Position numbers and translations under genes: made by a program. A DNA stretch of 22,599 nt from Prevotella sp. UBA1705 (GTDB taxonomy: Bacteria > Bacteroidota > Bacteroidia > Bacteroidales > Bacteroidaceae): NCBI GenBank assembly GCA_002317385.1, contig DCJH01000035.1, positions 1 through 22,599 of the forward strand. The letters are read 5' to 3'. Within the stretch, counting starts at the first letter, position 1; each line of letters starts with the position of its first letter. Positions 1 to 6,806 of this stretch are shown here, in pieces. Below the pieces are notes generated by a model. The model saw nothing but the letters and a program-made list of their open reading frames with translations, ran no database searches and was not told the DNA's origin.

Positions 1-126
1 TACGCTGACGCTGCTCAGTGGGATGAGAAGGCTAAGGACCTTGCCGCTCGCTTCATCAAGAACTTCGGCAAGTACACCACCAACGAGGCTGGTAAGGCCC
101 TCGTTGCTGCTGGTCCCCAGCTGTAA
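1..126 (+). CDS. pckA: ATP-dependent phosphoenolpyruvate carboxykinase, C-terminal end (partial)
   Basis: Frame 1 is open from the first base to TAA at 124-126 and encodes the last 41 residues, including FIKNFGKYTTNEAGKALVAA and ending in GPQL. I recognise this alanine- and lysine-rich tail (DEKAKDLAARFIKNF, then LVAAGPQL) as the C-terminus of the ATP-type PEP carboxykinases of Bacteroidales, which convert oxaloacetate to PEP, or the reverse during succinate fermentation. The catalytic part lies outside the window, so the call rests on the tail alone. A terminator follows 30 nt downstream. Codon use is strongly biased (GCT, AAG, CTC, GGT), as expected for a highly expressed central-metabolism gene. 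Confidence 0.8.
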   Translation, partial: YADAAQWDEKAKDLAARFIKNFGKYTTNEAGKALVAAGPQL

Positions 127-156
127 TTCTCGGAAATATTAAAATTTCTCAATATC

Positions 157-190
157 AGGCCCATATCCGTAAGGATGTGGGCCTTTTGTT
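157..190 (+). terminator. Rho-independent terminator of pckA
   Basis: A 12-bp stem, AGGCCCATATCC with GGATGTGGGCCT (one wobble pair), closes on a GTAA loop and is followed by TTTGTTT. It lies 30 nt after the pckA stop codon. Confidence 0.85.
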
Positions 191-239
191 TGACCTAAAT
201 CAAAAAGAACTGATAAAATCGTGAAATCATGCAAAAATA

Positions 240-271
240 TTTGGTGTGTACCCACACAATGCCTATCTTTG
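240..271 (+). promoter_or_regulatory. Bacteroidetes primary-sigma promoter
   Basis: TTTG at 240-243 and TATCTTTG at 264-271 are separated by exactly 20 nt. This matches the Bacteroidetes consensus TTTG-N19-21-TAnnTTTG at -33 and -7. Transcription should start near 277-280 and run rightward into the unit that ends at the terminator at 460-500. No long ORF lies between them. Confidence 0.75.
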
Positions 272-394
272 CAATGTCTTCGTGAGAAGATTCACATAAA
301 GTTTCATTAGGTTAGTAGTTTGATAGATTTTTTAAGGTAAAGATTAGGATTATGTTATTAGATTTTGAATCAGTCGTGATGTCAGTATAAAGTC

Positions 395-478
395 ATGTTG
401 ATGACTATTCTTAGTATTATTGCTTTGGTAATACTGATATCCGTTAACATTATTCTTACAAAAAGGCAGTGCGAGTGA
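395..478 (+). CDS. Possible 27-residue single-span membrane peptide
   Basis: ATG at 395 opens a 27-codon frame ending with TGA at 476-478. The peptide begins MLMTILSIIALVILIS, continues with VNIIL, and ends TKRQCE. It is one hydrophobic helix with a basic then acidic polar tail, the layout of small inner-membrane peptides. A 12-codon frame (352-390) ends 4 nt before this ATG and could be a leader; it is preceded by AGGA. The pair sits in a unit with its own consensus promoter (240-271) and terminator (460-500). The coding end lies inside the terminator, with the TGA in the hairpin loop, which is unusual. I do not recognise the peptide. The transcript could instead be a non-coding RNA of about 220 nt. 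No good Shine-Dalgarno sequence precedes ATG 395, which is common in this phylum. Confidence 0.35.
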   Translation: MLMTILSIIALVILISVNIILTKRQCE

Positions 479-500
479 TCGTATTGCCTTTTTGGTTTTT
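460..500 (+). terminator. Strong Rho-independent terminator with GTGA tetraloop
   Basis: AAAAAGGCAGTGCGA pairs with TCGTATTGCCTTTTT over 15 bp with two wobble pairs, around a GTGA (GNRA-type) loop at 475-478. TTTTTGGTTTTT follows. The A-tract before the stem could also give some function on the opposite strand. It ends the short unit that starts near 278. Confidence 0.85.
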
Positions 501-1418
501 AATAGGGTTCTCTTGGGTCCGATGCGCTGAGCCCAGAGTGCCGTAGGGGCTCGAAGGGTTTAACAAAGGGATGATGTTGCCCGGAGCATCCTATCGGCTG
601 GTAGAACTCAAAAGGTGGACTTCCAGACTCATGCCATTGCTTTCTGCAGATGAAGGCATCGTCGTGTTCTATCTCTCACAATCATTTTCTGTCCAAATAA
701 TTCCTATTTTATTTTTCTTAAACGAGGAGTTGGTGGGCCTGTCTCTCCCTGTTTTTTGTGAAAATCTGGCCCGGCGGGTCGTGACTTTGTCCTTCTGCCA
801 TCTGCTCCATATCGGTTTTCTCTTGCGATAAGGCCCTAATCGTGAGCCAAAAGGGTGAGTAGGACGCCAGATGCGGCTTTCTATCTTAGAGAAAAGCGCC
901 ACTTTTGCGTGGGCTTTAGGTACTATCGGCATGACGATTCGGTAGTAATCGCAGGGCGAAAAGGTACTAATGACAAGCCCGTAAGATGGTTATCGCCAAA
1001 CGACGAACTGGTATTCGTGGATATCTTGCTATGTATCAACAGGATAGAAAGGTATCCATTTTTTTCAGATTTTCAGGCCATGGTCTATGGATCGTGGCTT
1101 AGAGGCTGCTGCATCCCTTGCGATTCAAATTATTTCATCAATCATTTTTGTTTCAGATGCCATTGCTCTGCCATGATTCTCGCTGAGGCTCTACGCATAT
1201 TTTTCTGCGATTTCGGCTTTCCATGGCTTACAAAACAAGGATGGAACACTGATGGTTCCACCCTTGCCGGATATGATTCTACCCCCTGATGGGGACGAAG
1301 GAACATGGTCAAATGAGAAGGAATACTCGTTTTGAAGCCTTGCGAGCCGCTGGCTTGCCAGCGATGCGACGAGGGCGCAGGGGCCCGCTGTGCGATGGAA
1401 TTGGCTCGATGCTTTTGG
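501..1418. other. Gene-less region of about 0.9 kb
   Basis: I find no convincing gene here. Several frames of 86-144 codons are open on both strands, but their predicted products are rich in Arg, Ser, Cys and Trp, lack recognisable motifs and overlap one another. No RNA gene or strong terminator stands out. A phrase like ATGCCATTGCTTTCTG occurs near 632 and a similar ATGCCATTGCTCTG near 1157, which hints at degenerate repeats. The region may be decayed DNA or a family-specific intergenic repeat. Confidence 0.5.
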
Positions 1419-1700
1419 CTATTGGATATAGCTGCGCAGCGCTTCAATATATTCCTCAAAGGCCTGGCGCCCCCCGTCGGTCAGTTTGCAGATGGTGGCG
1501 GGACGCTTGCCGCGGAAAGTTTTCTCCACCTCGATGTAGCCGGCCTTCTCCAGTTTGTCTATCTGCACACTCAGGTTGCCCGCTGTGGCGCCAGTCTGTT
1601 CCTTGATATAGGGGAAGTCGGCCTCCTCTACACCAATGAGAAGTGACATGACGGCCAGTCGCAGCTCACTGTGGAGCAGTGGATTGAGCGGTTTGAACAT
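1419..1700 (-). CDS. Winged-helix transcriptional regulator (HTH_34 / MarR-like)
   Basis: A 93-residue single-domain DNA-binding protein. The pattern LNPLLHSELRLAVMSLL, then FPYIKEQTGATAGNLSVQID (recognition helix), LEKAGYIEVEKTFRGKRPAT (beta wing) and LTDGGRQAFEEYIEAL is typical of the PF13601 family (usual length 90-105). I chose the ATG at 1700 because it is preceded by AGGAGGG with 6-nt spacing and follows the membrane-protein stop by 2 nt; a longer reading to 1841 only adds out-of-frame sequence of that gene. The Shine-Dalgarno sequence lies inside the upstream gene, so translation is probably coupled. Such regulators often repress their own operon, and a palindrome in the shared promoter (2509-2525) is the likely operator. 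The effector is unknown. Confidence 0.88.
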   Translation of the reverse strand: MFKPLNPLLHSELRLAVMSLLIGVEEADFPYIKEQTGATAGNLSVQIDKLEKAGYIEVEKTFRGKRPATICKLTDGGRQAFEEYIEALRSYIQ

Positions 1701-1702
1701 GG

Positions 1703-2347
1703 TCAACCCTCCTTGGTTTTGATGATCAGTGCGGGCACGATGAGGCCCACAACGGCTACTCCTGCCAGCACCACCATTTCCAATGGACCGGCGTAGACCA
1801 GTGCAAGGAAACTGCCCACGATGCCTGAAATATAGCAGCACACGGTGATGGCGGTGCTCTTCAGGATACGCCCCGTAATCATTCCCGCTATGCCCATGAG
1901 CAGAATAATGAGCGCAGTGATGGGGATGTGGTAACTCTCGAATACATGGTCGGGATAGTACACCACAGGCAGGGGTATTACGATGTTGAAGAAAGCCAAT
2001 ATACCCATGAAGAGACCGATAGAGCCCGCCATGAAGCCAAGGCTGCTCCAGACCTGCGAGAGGGTCTTGCTTATGAAGGTCTCCGGCACCTGGGGCTGTC
2101 GCTTCTTATACCTCTGTTCGGCAATTCCAATCAATCCGAGGATGCCCCAGAGCCCGTTAGCACCTGGCCCGGCCGAGGTATTCTGCCACAGATGGCCCAC
2201 CACCAAGGCGATGACAGCTACCGACACACCCCAGAGCATCATGCTCTTCCAGCTGCCGCGGGTGATGCGACGGCGGCTCTCTTCGATGGTCTTTGTGATA
2301 ATTTCCAGACTGCGCTCGGCAGTCATTTCATTGTTAGAAGTTTCCAT
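1703..2347 (-). CDS. Multi-pass membrane protein co-transcribed with winged-helix regulator
   Basis: A 214-residue protein. Its N-terminal 30 residues are soluble and charged (AERSLEIITKTIEESRRRI), followed by about six hydrophobic segments near residues 35-55, 63-78, 102-124, 139-158, 162-183 and 187-208. It has no catalytic motif or transporter signature that I recognise. ATG 2347 is preferred; a TTG two codons earlier is possible. The gene ends 2 nt before the regulator starts. Pairs of a small winged-helix regulator and a membrane protein with an N-terminal soluble helix are common in Bacteroidales, and the membrane partner is usually annotated as hypothetical. It may sense or respond to the same envelope signal as the regulator; that is inference. 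Confidence 0.8.
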   Translation of the reverse strand: METSNNEMTAERSLEIITKTIEESRRRITRGSWKSMMLWGVSVAVIALVVGHLWQNTSAGPGANGLWGILGLIGIAEQRYKKRQPQVPETFISKTLSQVWSSLGFMAGSIGLFMGILAFFNIVIPLPVVYYPDHVFESYHIPITALIILLMGIAGMITGRILKSTAITVCCYISGIVGSFLALVYAGPLEMVVLAGVAVVGLIVPALIIKTKEG

Positions 2348-2496
2348 AATCAATCATTTTTGCATTGTACGTGAATGTTTTTGAAGTTGTTTGGAATGCC
2401 CTGTCGACTTCCTCGAAGCTGTTTTCTTAGACGCTTCCCTCTCCCTTGTAGCCCTCAAATGGTTGGATCCGCACCTTCATCAGGCTTTATACGTTG

Positions 2497-2528
2497 CAAA
2501 TATAAATAGGTTTATAATATAAACCAAA
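2497..2528 (-). promoter_or_regulatory. Consensus promoter of the membrane protein / regulator operon
   Basis: On the minus strand TTTG (2528-2525) is followed after exactly 20 nt by TATATTTG (2504-2497), a full match to the Bacteroidetes -33/-7 consensus. Transcription should start near 2490, leaving an untranslated leader of about 140 nt before ATG 2347. Confidence 0.8.
2509..2525. promoter_or_regulatory. Palindromic operator between -33 and -7
   Basis: GGTTTATA-A-TATAAACC is a perfect 8-bp inverted repeat around one central base, wholly within the promoter spacer. A dimeric regulator bound here would block RNA polymerase. The obvious candidate is the winged-helix protein encoded at 1419-1700 in the same operon, which would give negative autoregulation. 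The palindrome is seen directly; the assignment to that protein is inferred. Confidence 0.65.
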
Positions 2529-2924
2529 TTATTTCGTGAATTTCTTTCGTATTTCATCGTTTTTTAACAAATACCGTGTGTTTGGGCCGTTTTTCAGTCT
2601 TTTTTAAGGCCTTACTTGCGGTTTGCGGGCTCATTACGAGGATTCAATGAGTGCATAGCATGATTCGCTGAGCAGGTTTTGGGCCGATTCCGAATGTTGC
2701 TTCCTGTAGAATAAGACAGTCTGTGGCATTAGGGTTGAATAAAAAAGACCCTCAACCATGAGTCTATATCCTGAAAAAACACTATTTTTGTAGAGTCTTC
2801 CTCATGGTATTTCCGCTGAGGGCAAGGATTCGCCGGTAGGTGGGGCAGCATCCTGCGAGGCAAATTCTACTCTCATCTGCCATCCGTCCACGAGGATAAC
2901 ATATCATATATAGGAGAAAAGATA
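2529..2924. other. Intergenic region between divergent operon and nitroreductase gene
   Basis: About 400 bp without a gene. It holds the leftward promoter at its left edge, a short imperfect hairpin near 2734-2757 (GGTTGA with TCAACC), a -7-like element at 2783-2790, and a Shine-Dalgarno AGGAG at 2912-2916. No ORF with recognisable sequence was found. Confidence 0.5.
2783..2790 (+). promoter_or_regulatory. Probable -7 element for the nitroreductase gene
   Basis: TATTTTTG fits TAnnTTTG, but the position 20 nt upstream reads TGAG instead of TTTG, so the -33 element is missing. If used, it would start a transcript near 2797 with a leader of about 130 nt. The promoter may be weak or depend on an activator. 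Confidence 0.4.
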
Positions 2925-3437
2925 ATGATGAACATGATTGAAATGGCCAGCCGGCGCTTCTCTTGTCGCAAATATACCGACGAGCCGGTGAGCGAAACAG
3001 AGTTGAACAACATTTTGGAGGTGGTGCGCCTGGCCCCGTCGGCCTGCAACCGCCAGCCGTGGAAGTTCCTGGTGGTGACGTCGGAGACGGCTCGCTATCA
3101 GGTGCAGGAGTGCTACAACCGCGAGTGGCTGCGCTCGGCTCCGGTCTATATCATCGCCCTGCGCAATGCCGACGACAACTGGGTGCGCCAGGAAGACGGC
3201 AAACAGCATGGCGACATCGATGTGGCCATCGCCACCGAGCACCTCTGTCTGGCCGCTACCGAGCTTGGTCTGGGCACCTGCTGGGTCTGCAATTTCGATG
3301 TGGCCAAGCTCAAATCCTATTTTTGTCGCCCTGGCTTCGAACCCGTGGCCATCATTCCCCTCGGCCACATCTCCCCTTCCGCTCCCCATCCCGCCAAGGT
3401 CCGCAAACCGCTGGAAGAAGTGGTGGAGAGGGTATAG
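2925..3437 (+). CDS. Nitroreductase family protein (FMN-dependent NAD(P)H oxidoreductase)
   Basis: A 170-residue cytosolic flavoprotein of the PF00881 family, near the short end of the usual range (165-220). The N-terminal FMN-phosphate motif reads RRFSCRKYTDEPV (residues 10-22). It is followed by LAPSACNRQPWKFLVV, where the Ser and Asn contact the flavin in the family, and later by AATELGLGTCWVCNF, the conserved second half. PLGHISPSAPHP matches the usual IPLGyP-type C-terminal motif. Members reduce nitro compounds, quinones or flavins; the substrate cannot be told from sequence. Start ATG 2925 has AGGAG eight bases upstream; ATG 2928 and 2934 are weaker alternatives. It is monocistronic, converges with the PUL, and ends at a shared bidirectional terminator. 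Confidence 0.9.
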   Translation: MMNMIEMASRRFSCRKYTDEPVSETELNNILEVVRLAPSACNRQPWKFLVVTSETARYQVQECYNREWLRSAPVYIIALRNADDNWVRQEDGKQHGDIDVAIATEHLCLAATELGLGTCWVCNFDVAKLKSYFCRPGFEPVAIIPLGHISPSAPHPAKVRKPLEEVVERV

Positions 3438-3455
3438 AACAGAGGATTGATACAA

Positions 3456-3489
3456 CAAAAAGTGGCTATCGACGGATAGCCACTTTTTG
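3456..3489. terminator. Bidirectional terminator between convergent genes
   Basis: CAAAAAGTGGCTATC and GATAGCCACTTTTTG form a perfect 15-bp stem around GACG, giving a T-tract on both strands. Rightward it ends the nitroreductase transcript, 19 nt after that stop. Leftward it ends the PUL operon, although the last residues of the DUF4832 gene (VAIRR and stop) are encoded within the stem. Confidence 0.9.
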
Positions 3490-5301
3490 TTTTCCTATGA
3501 TATAGATTCCGTTTTTCAAGTGAGCGCCGTCCATTTTGCGCCCAGACAAATCATAGACTTCTCTGTTTTTTGTCGCCGTCTGGGGCCCGTTGATGGAGGT
3601 TGTGCCCATCACCGTGGCCTGAAACAGTCGGTTGAATCCCTCGTTAGGCATCCATAATCCTTGGTTGGCCAGCCTGATGCTGTATTCCGGACGCCCGTAG
3701 AGCTGAGGCTCCGGGTCGGGCAGGTGGAGACAAAACTCATAATTGCCCGGCGAGAGATAGGCCGGAAGGTGCAGCGTGTCTGCCACGGCGATGGTCTTTC
3801 CGGGGAGCCAGTGCCGGGGATCGGTATGCAACGCCTGTCGATAGGCCACTTCGCCGTTGGCCGTATTCATCACCACGATTTCTGCTCCGCGCGGGTTGAA
3901 CGGGGCAGCCCAGCCCTCGTTGTTGAGGTAGAGCCGTATGGGACAGTCGCTGCCGGCCCTCATGTCCTGTGGATGATAGCTATCGTTGAGCACCAACCGG
4001 TAGCCCAGTCGGCGGCGTATGGTCTCCAGGAGTCCGTTGCTGTTCCATGTGCCGATCACATCTGGGTGGTAGTCGGCATTGAGATAGCTCCAATGATAGT
4101 CTGCGAAGGCCTGAAGGGCCATCTCTGACTCCGTCAATGTAGACGGAGCACAGGTCTCGCCCCCCATCGGCACATAGCGACTCTCCGACTGCCAGTAGCT
4201 GCGATAGAGCGGATTGTTCTGAAAGGTTCCCATGTCGTCGGCATTGGCCAGGAAGCAGTCGTTGTGGAACGACACCCGCGAGCGGACGCTCCCGTCGAAG
4301 GCCGTGGTCGCGCTGATGGTGTCGGCGGGGGTGATGCCGAGGGTATGGAGCTTGGCCGTGGGATAGCGCACGGCCACAAAGCGTGTCGACGGCAGAGCCG
4401 AGAGCAAGGCCATGAGCACATCTCGCCGTGCACCATACTGCGATGGCGAGGGCTCGAAGGTGTAGTTGTCGGTGAAATACCATTCCCCCCATACACCCAC
4501 AAAGCCTGCTTCGAGCACGGCAATGATGTCGGCGTTGTCTTGCAGGATAGGGGTGAGCTGGGCAATGTGCCTGCTTGTCACGCTCCACACGGCATCCCAA
4601 GGCTTGTCGTCGGTAGAGTAGGTGTAGCAAAATCTCACCACGGCCTTCATGCCTCCAGCCCGAATGACCTCCATATTGTGGCGGATGCGCGCCAGAAAAG
4701 CCTCTGAGATGTCGGTATCGCGGAAGTTGTGGAGCACATAGACCGTGAAGATAAGCGAATAGCCCTGCTGTCGGTATCTGTCGATGTCGTCGATGGTCAG
4801 GGAGTCGTCGGCATCCGACCAGAACTCGCGATGGTGGAATAGTCCGCGCTCGGGGTTGAGAATGATGGAGTCGGAAGGCGTATAGCCTGTGTGAAGGAAT
4901 CCGTTGGGGGTGAACCTTGTCTCAACCGAGGTGAGCGTGTAGCCGGTTCCGGCCACCATGCAGCCCTCCGATTGGAGGGTAGCCAGGAGCGAAGCGTCGA
5001 GGACGAAGGCCACGGAGTCGTCGCCCTCCACAATGTGCTGACTGGCCAGAGCCGCAGAATAGTCGGTCTTCCATAGCTGCACCTGATGCCAAGACTGCGG
5101 GTCGGGGGCATAATAGTCGAAATGAAGAACAACCTTATCGCCTATCATGGCATCGCGAAACCATGAGGCTTCCAGACGGACATTGCCGTTTCCCGCGATG
5201 ACCTTATAGTCGGAGTAGGTGGTGCTGCCCGTCCATACGGTCTCAGCCGGTGCGGAGACCATGGTCAGGAAACAGAGTAAAAGCAGGAGAAGTCTCTTCA
5301 T
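3466..5301 (-). CDS. Secreted DUF4832/DUF4874-type protein with N-terminal beta repeat and T9SS-like tail
   Basis: A 611-residue secreted protein. Signal peptide about 1-19; one beta-rich repeat at 21-127, ending GTGYTLTSVE, the same module as in the upstream gene; catalytic-like region about 135-555; C-terminal tail 571-611 (YDLSGRK, then NGIYIIGKQKVAIRR) resembling a type A sorting signal for type IX secretion. The central region matches the DUF4874 plus DUF4832 architecture (LNPERGLFHHREF, VLEAGFVGVWGEWYFTD, FHNDCFLANADDMGTF, GGETCAPS), which I believe has no assigned activity. E264, E273, H346-N347-D348 and E382 are conserved in the paralogue at 6849-8267 and are candidate active-site residues of a TIM-barrel glycosidase. 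The gene lies 178 bp after the three-repeat gene and ends inside the terminator. The role in glycan breakdown is inferred from location and fold-like motifs. Confidence 0.85.
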   Translation of the reverse strand: MKRLLLLLLCFLTMVSAPAETVWTGSTTYSDYKVIAGNGNVRLEASWFRDAMIGDKVVLHFDYYAPDPQSWHQVQLWKTDYSAALASQHIVEGDDSVAFVLDASLLATLQSEGCMVAGTGYTLTSVETRFTPNGFLHTGYTPSDSIILNPERGLFHHREFWSDADDSLTIDDIDRYRQQGYSLIFTVYVLHNFRDTDISEAFLARIRHNMEVIRAGGMKAVVRFCYTYSTDDKPWDAVWSVTSRHIAQLTPILQDNADIIAVLEAGFVGVWGEWYFTDNYTFEPSPSQYGARRDVLMALLSALPSTRFVAVRYPTAKLHTLGITPADTISATTAFDGSVRSRVSFHNDCFLANADDMGTFQNNPLYRSYWQSESRYVPMGGETCAPSTLTESEMALQAFADYHWSYLNADYHPDVIGTWNSNGLLETIRRRLGYRLVLNDSYHPQDMRAGSDCPIRLYLNNEGWAAPFNPRGAEIVVMNTANGEVAYRQALHTDPRHWLPGKTIAVADTLHLPAYLSPGNYEFCLHLPDPEPQLYGRPEYSIRLANQGLWMPNEGFNRLFQATVMGTTSINGPQTATKNREVYDLSGRKMDGAHLKNGIYIIGKQKVAIRR

Positions 5302-5386
5302 TGTCGTAGAAATCTTGAGTGGTTGGAGTGCGGTGATGGCTTTGGGTCAAGGAGAAAAGCCGCTCGCCACTCTATTTAGCCCAAAC

Positions 5387-5420
5387 TCTCCCGACGGATA
5401 TACAACGGTCCGTCGGGAGA
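5387..5420. other. Strong intergenic hairpin within the PUL
   Basis: TCTCCCGACGGA and TCCGTCGGGAGA form a perfect 12-bp stem with a 10-nt loop, between the three-repeat gene and the last DUF4832 gene. No U-tract follows on the minus strand (GTTTGGGC), so it is a poor terminator. It could pause transcription, limit readthrough, or protect the 3' end of the upstream message. Confidence 0.6.
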
Positions 5421-5479
5421 AATGGAGGGTGAGGTCATCAGTATCCGGTCGTCGGATTCATGCCATGGCATGCGCCAGA

Positions 5480-6694
5480 CTACTTGATGACGAATTTCTT
5501 TCCGTTCAGGATGTAGATGCCGCGTCCGAGATGAGACGTGCTGCCCTGCTGACCTACTACCTGACCGTTGAGGTTATAGATGGTTCCCTGAACTGCTGTA
5601 GCCTTGGCTATTTGGCCAATGCTGCTGGGAACCACGGCCTGCACGGAGGTCAGCGTATAGCTCATGCCTGTAAGCACGAGGCCATAGGTCTGCATGGTCT
5701 CCAGGTCTGCGTCGGTGAGTGGGTAGACATACTCCGTCTCGGTAAGCGAAATCCAGTCGCTGCCAGAGGGCATTGTAGCCCAACCACTGGGCAAATTCTG
5801 CTTGAGCACGAGGCCAGAGCCTTCCGGAACATCCGAGAATGTGAACACCAGGCTGCTGCCTTTGGTCACCCCTGCGAAGTTATCCTTGGGAATCGTGATG
5901 CTGCTCCAGCTGCCCACGGCGAAGTTGCCCTGCCAGATCATGCCCGAGTTGGGCTCCAGAGTCACCTTGGTCACGGTGAAACCTGTACCTGCAATGGCGC
6001 ATCCGGTGGCCTGCAACTTGGCCAGAAGGGTAGCGTCGAGGGTGAACGCGGCTTCTGTGGTGGTCTCAACGACATGCACTCCAGGGCAGAGCGATGCGCT
6101 CATGTCTGGGGCGTAGAGTTCCACCTGATGCCAGCTCTGCGGGTCGGCAGCATAGTTGGTGAGGCTGATGTTGAGCTTGTCGCCCTCGGCTGCGCCTGCA
6201 AACATGGAGGCGGGGAGCACAATGGGCTTGCCGGCCACAGGAATAGTCTGATAGTCGGCATAGGTCTGGGAACCGCTCCAGAGCACATTCGACTTGGCAT
6301 CGAGACGCACCTCGGTCACCGTGTAGCCTGTGCCGGCAAGGTTGCAGCCGTTGGCCTTGAGCTCGGTGAGCATGGCCTCGTCGAGGGTGAAGGTGGCGAG
6401 GGTATCGCCATCCAGGATATGCACACCGCCGGTGATGGCCTGAGACATATCCGTTTTCCACAGTTCCACCTGATGCCAACTGACGGGGTCGGCAGCGTAA
6501 TAGGTAAACACCACGTTGATTTTGTCGCCAACGGCGGCATCGGCAAACATGTCGGCCGTGAGCATGACGCGCTTGTCGGCCTCTGGAGTGGTGTTATAGT
6601 TGGCATAACTTTGTGAGCCCGACCAAAGGGTCTTGGCGTTCACAGACAGGGCTGCCATAAGCAGCACGAGAAGAAGGGTAAAAGTTTTTTTCAT
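5480..6694 (-). CDS. Secreted protein of three tandem beta-rich (carbohydrate-binding-like) repeats with T9SS-like tail
   Basis: A 404-residue protein. Signal peptide about 1-20 (TLLLVLLMAALSVNA). Three repeats follow at about 22-132, 137-247 and 252-355. Repeats 1 and 2 are close (LWSGSQSYANY / LWSGSQTYADY, DPVSWHQVELWKTDMS / DPQSWHQVELYAPDMS, AGTGYTVTEV / AGTGFTVTKV); repeat 3 is more diverged (MIWQGNF, LTGMSYTLTSV). The tail 366-404 (GTIYNLNGQVV, then GRGIYILNGKKFVIK) resembles a type A sorting signal. No catalytic motif is seen. The layout suggests a multivalent surface glycan-binding protein, but carbohydrate binding is inferred. I chose MKK at 6694 because the signal peptide starts there; an extension to 6757 adds non-signal sequence. 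Its own promoter and operator-like repeats lie upstream (6779-6841). Confidence 0.82.
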   Translation of the reverse strand: MKKTFTLLLVLLMAALSVNAKTLWSGSQSYANYNTTPEADKRVMLTADMFADAAVGDKINVVFTYYAADPVSWHQVELWKTDMSQAITGGVHILDGDTLATFTLDEAMLTELKANGCNLAGTGYTVTEVRLDAKSNVLWSGSQTYADYQTIPVAGKPIVLPASMFAGAAEGDKLNISLTNYAADPQSWHQVELYAPDMSASLCPGVHVVETTTEAAFTLDATLLAKLQATGCAIAGTGFTVTKVTLEPNSGMIWQGNFAVGSWSSITIPKDNFAGVTKGSSLVFTFSDVPEGSGLVLKQNLPSGWATMPSGSDWISLTETEYVYPLTDADLETMQTYGLVLTGMSYTLTSVQAVVPSSIGQIAKATAVQGTIYNLNGQVVGQQGSTSHLGRGIYILNGKKFVIK

Positions 6695-6778
6695 ATCAGT
6701 TAGTTTAGAGTTATATCGTTTGGATTGGACGTGTGGGACGAGGCGGGATAGGCGCATCGCCCCTACACGTTGATGTCT

Positions 6779-6786
6779 TAAAATTA
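6779..6786 (-). promoter_or_regulatory. -7 element of the three-repeat gene promoter
   Basis: On the minus strand the sequence is ATCTTAATTTTAAG, where TAATTTTA is one base from TAnnTTTG. The stretch ATCTTAATTTT is identical to the -7 region of the susC promoter (20032-20039). No TTTG -33 element is present, so an activator is probably needed. A start near 6772 would give a leader of roughly 80 nt. Confidence 0.5.
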
Positions 6787-6806
6787 AGATATTTTCGATG
6801 GTGGGC

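Noticed and set aside
240..500. tmRNA, 4.5S or 6S RNA
   Set aside because: The characteristic conserved sequences of these RNAs (for example the SRP GGAA tetraloop domain or a tRNA-like end with CCA) are not seen.
571..1289. Open frames of 86-144 codons on both strands (for example 571-831 and 855-1289 plus, 669-932 minus)
   Set aside because: No recognisable domain, low-complexity Arg/Cys/Trp-rich products, no ribosome binding sites, mutual overlap.
1142..1646. Open frames opposite or downstream of the regulator gene
   Set aside because: They are antisense shadows of the well-supported 1419-1700 gene or run into non-coding sequence.
1701..1841. Longer N-terminus for the winged-helix regulator
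   Set aside because: The extension overlaps the membrane-protein gene in another frame, and a strong Shine-Dalgarno sequence marks ATG 1700.
5219..6616. 465-codon plus-strand frame opposite the three-repeat gene
   Set aside because: An antisense shadow: the minus strand encodes a signal peptide, clear repeats and a sorting tail, while the plus product is a His/Gly-rich sequence without motifs.
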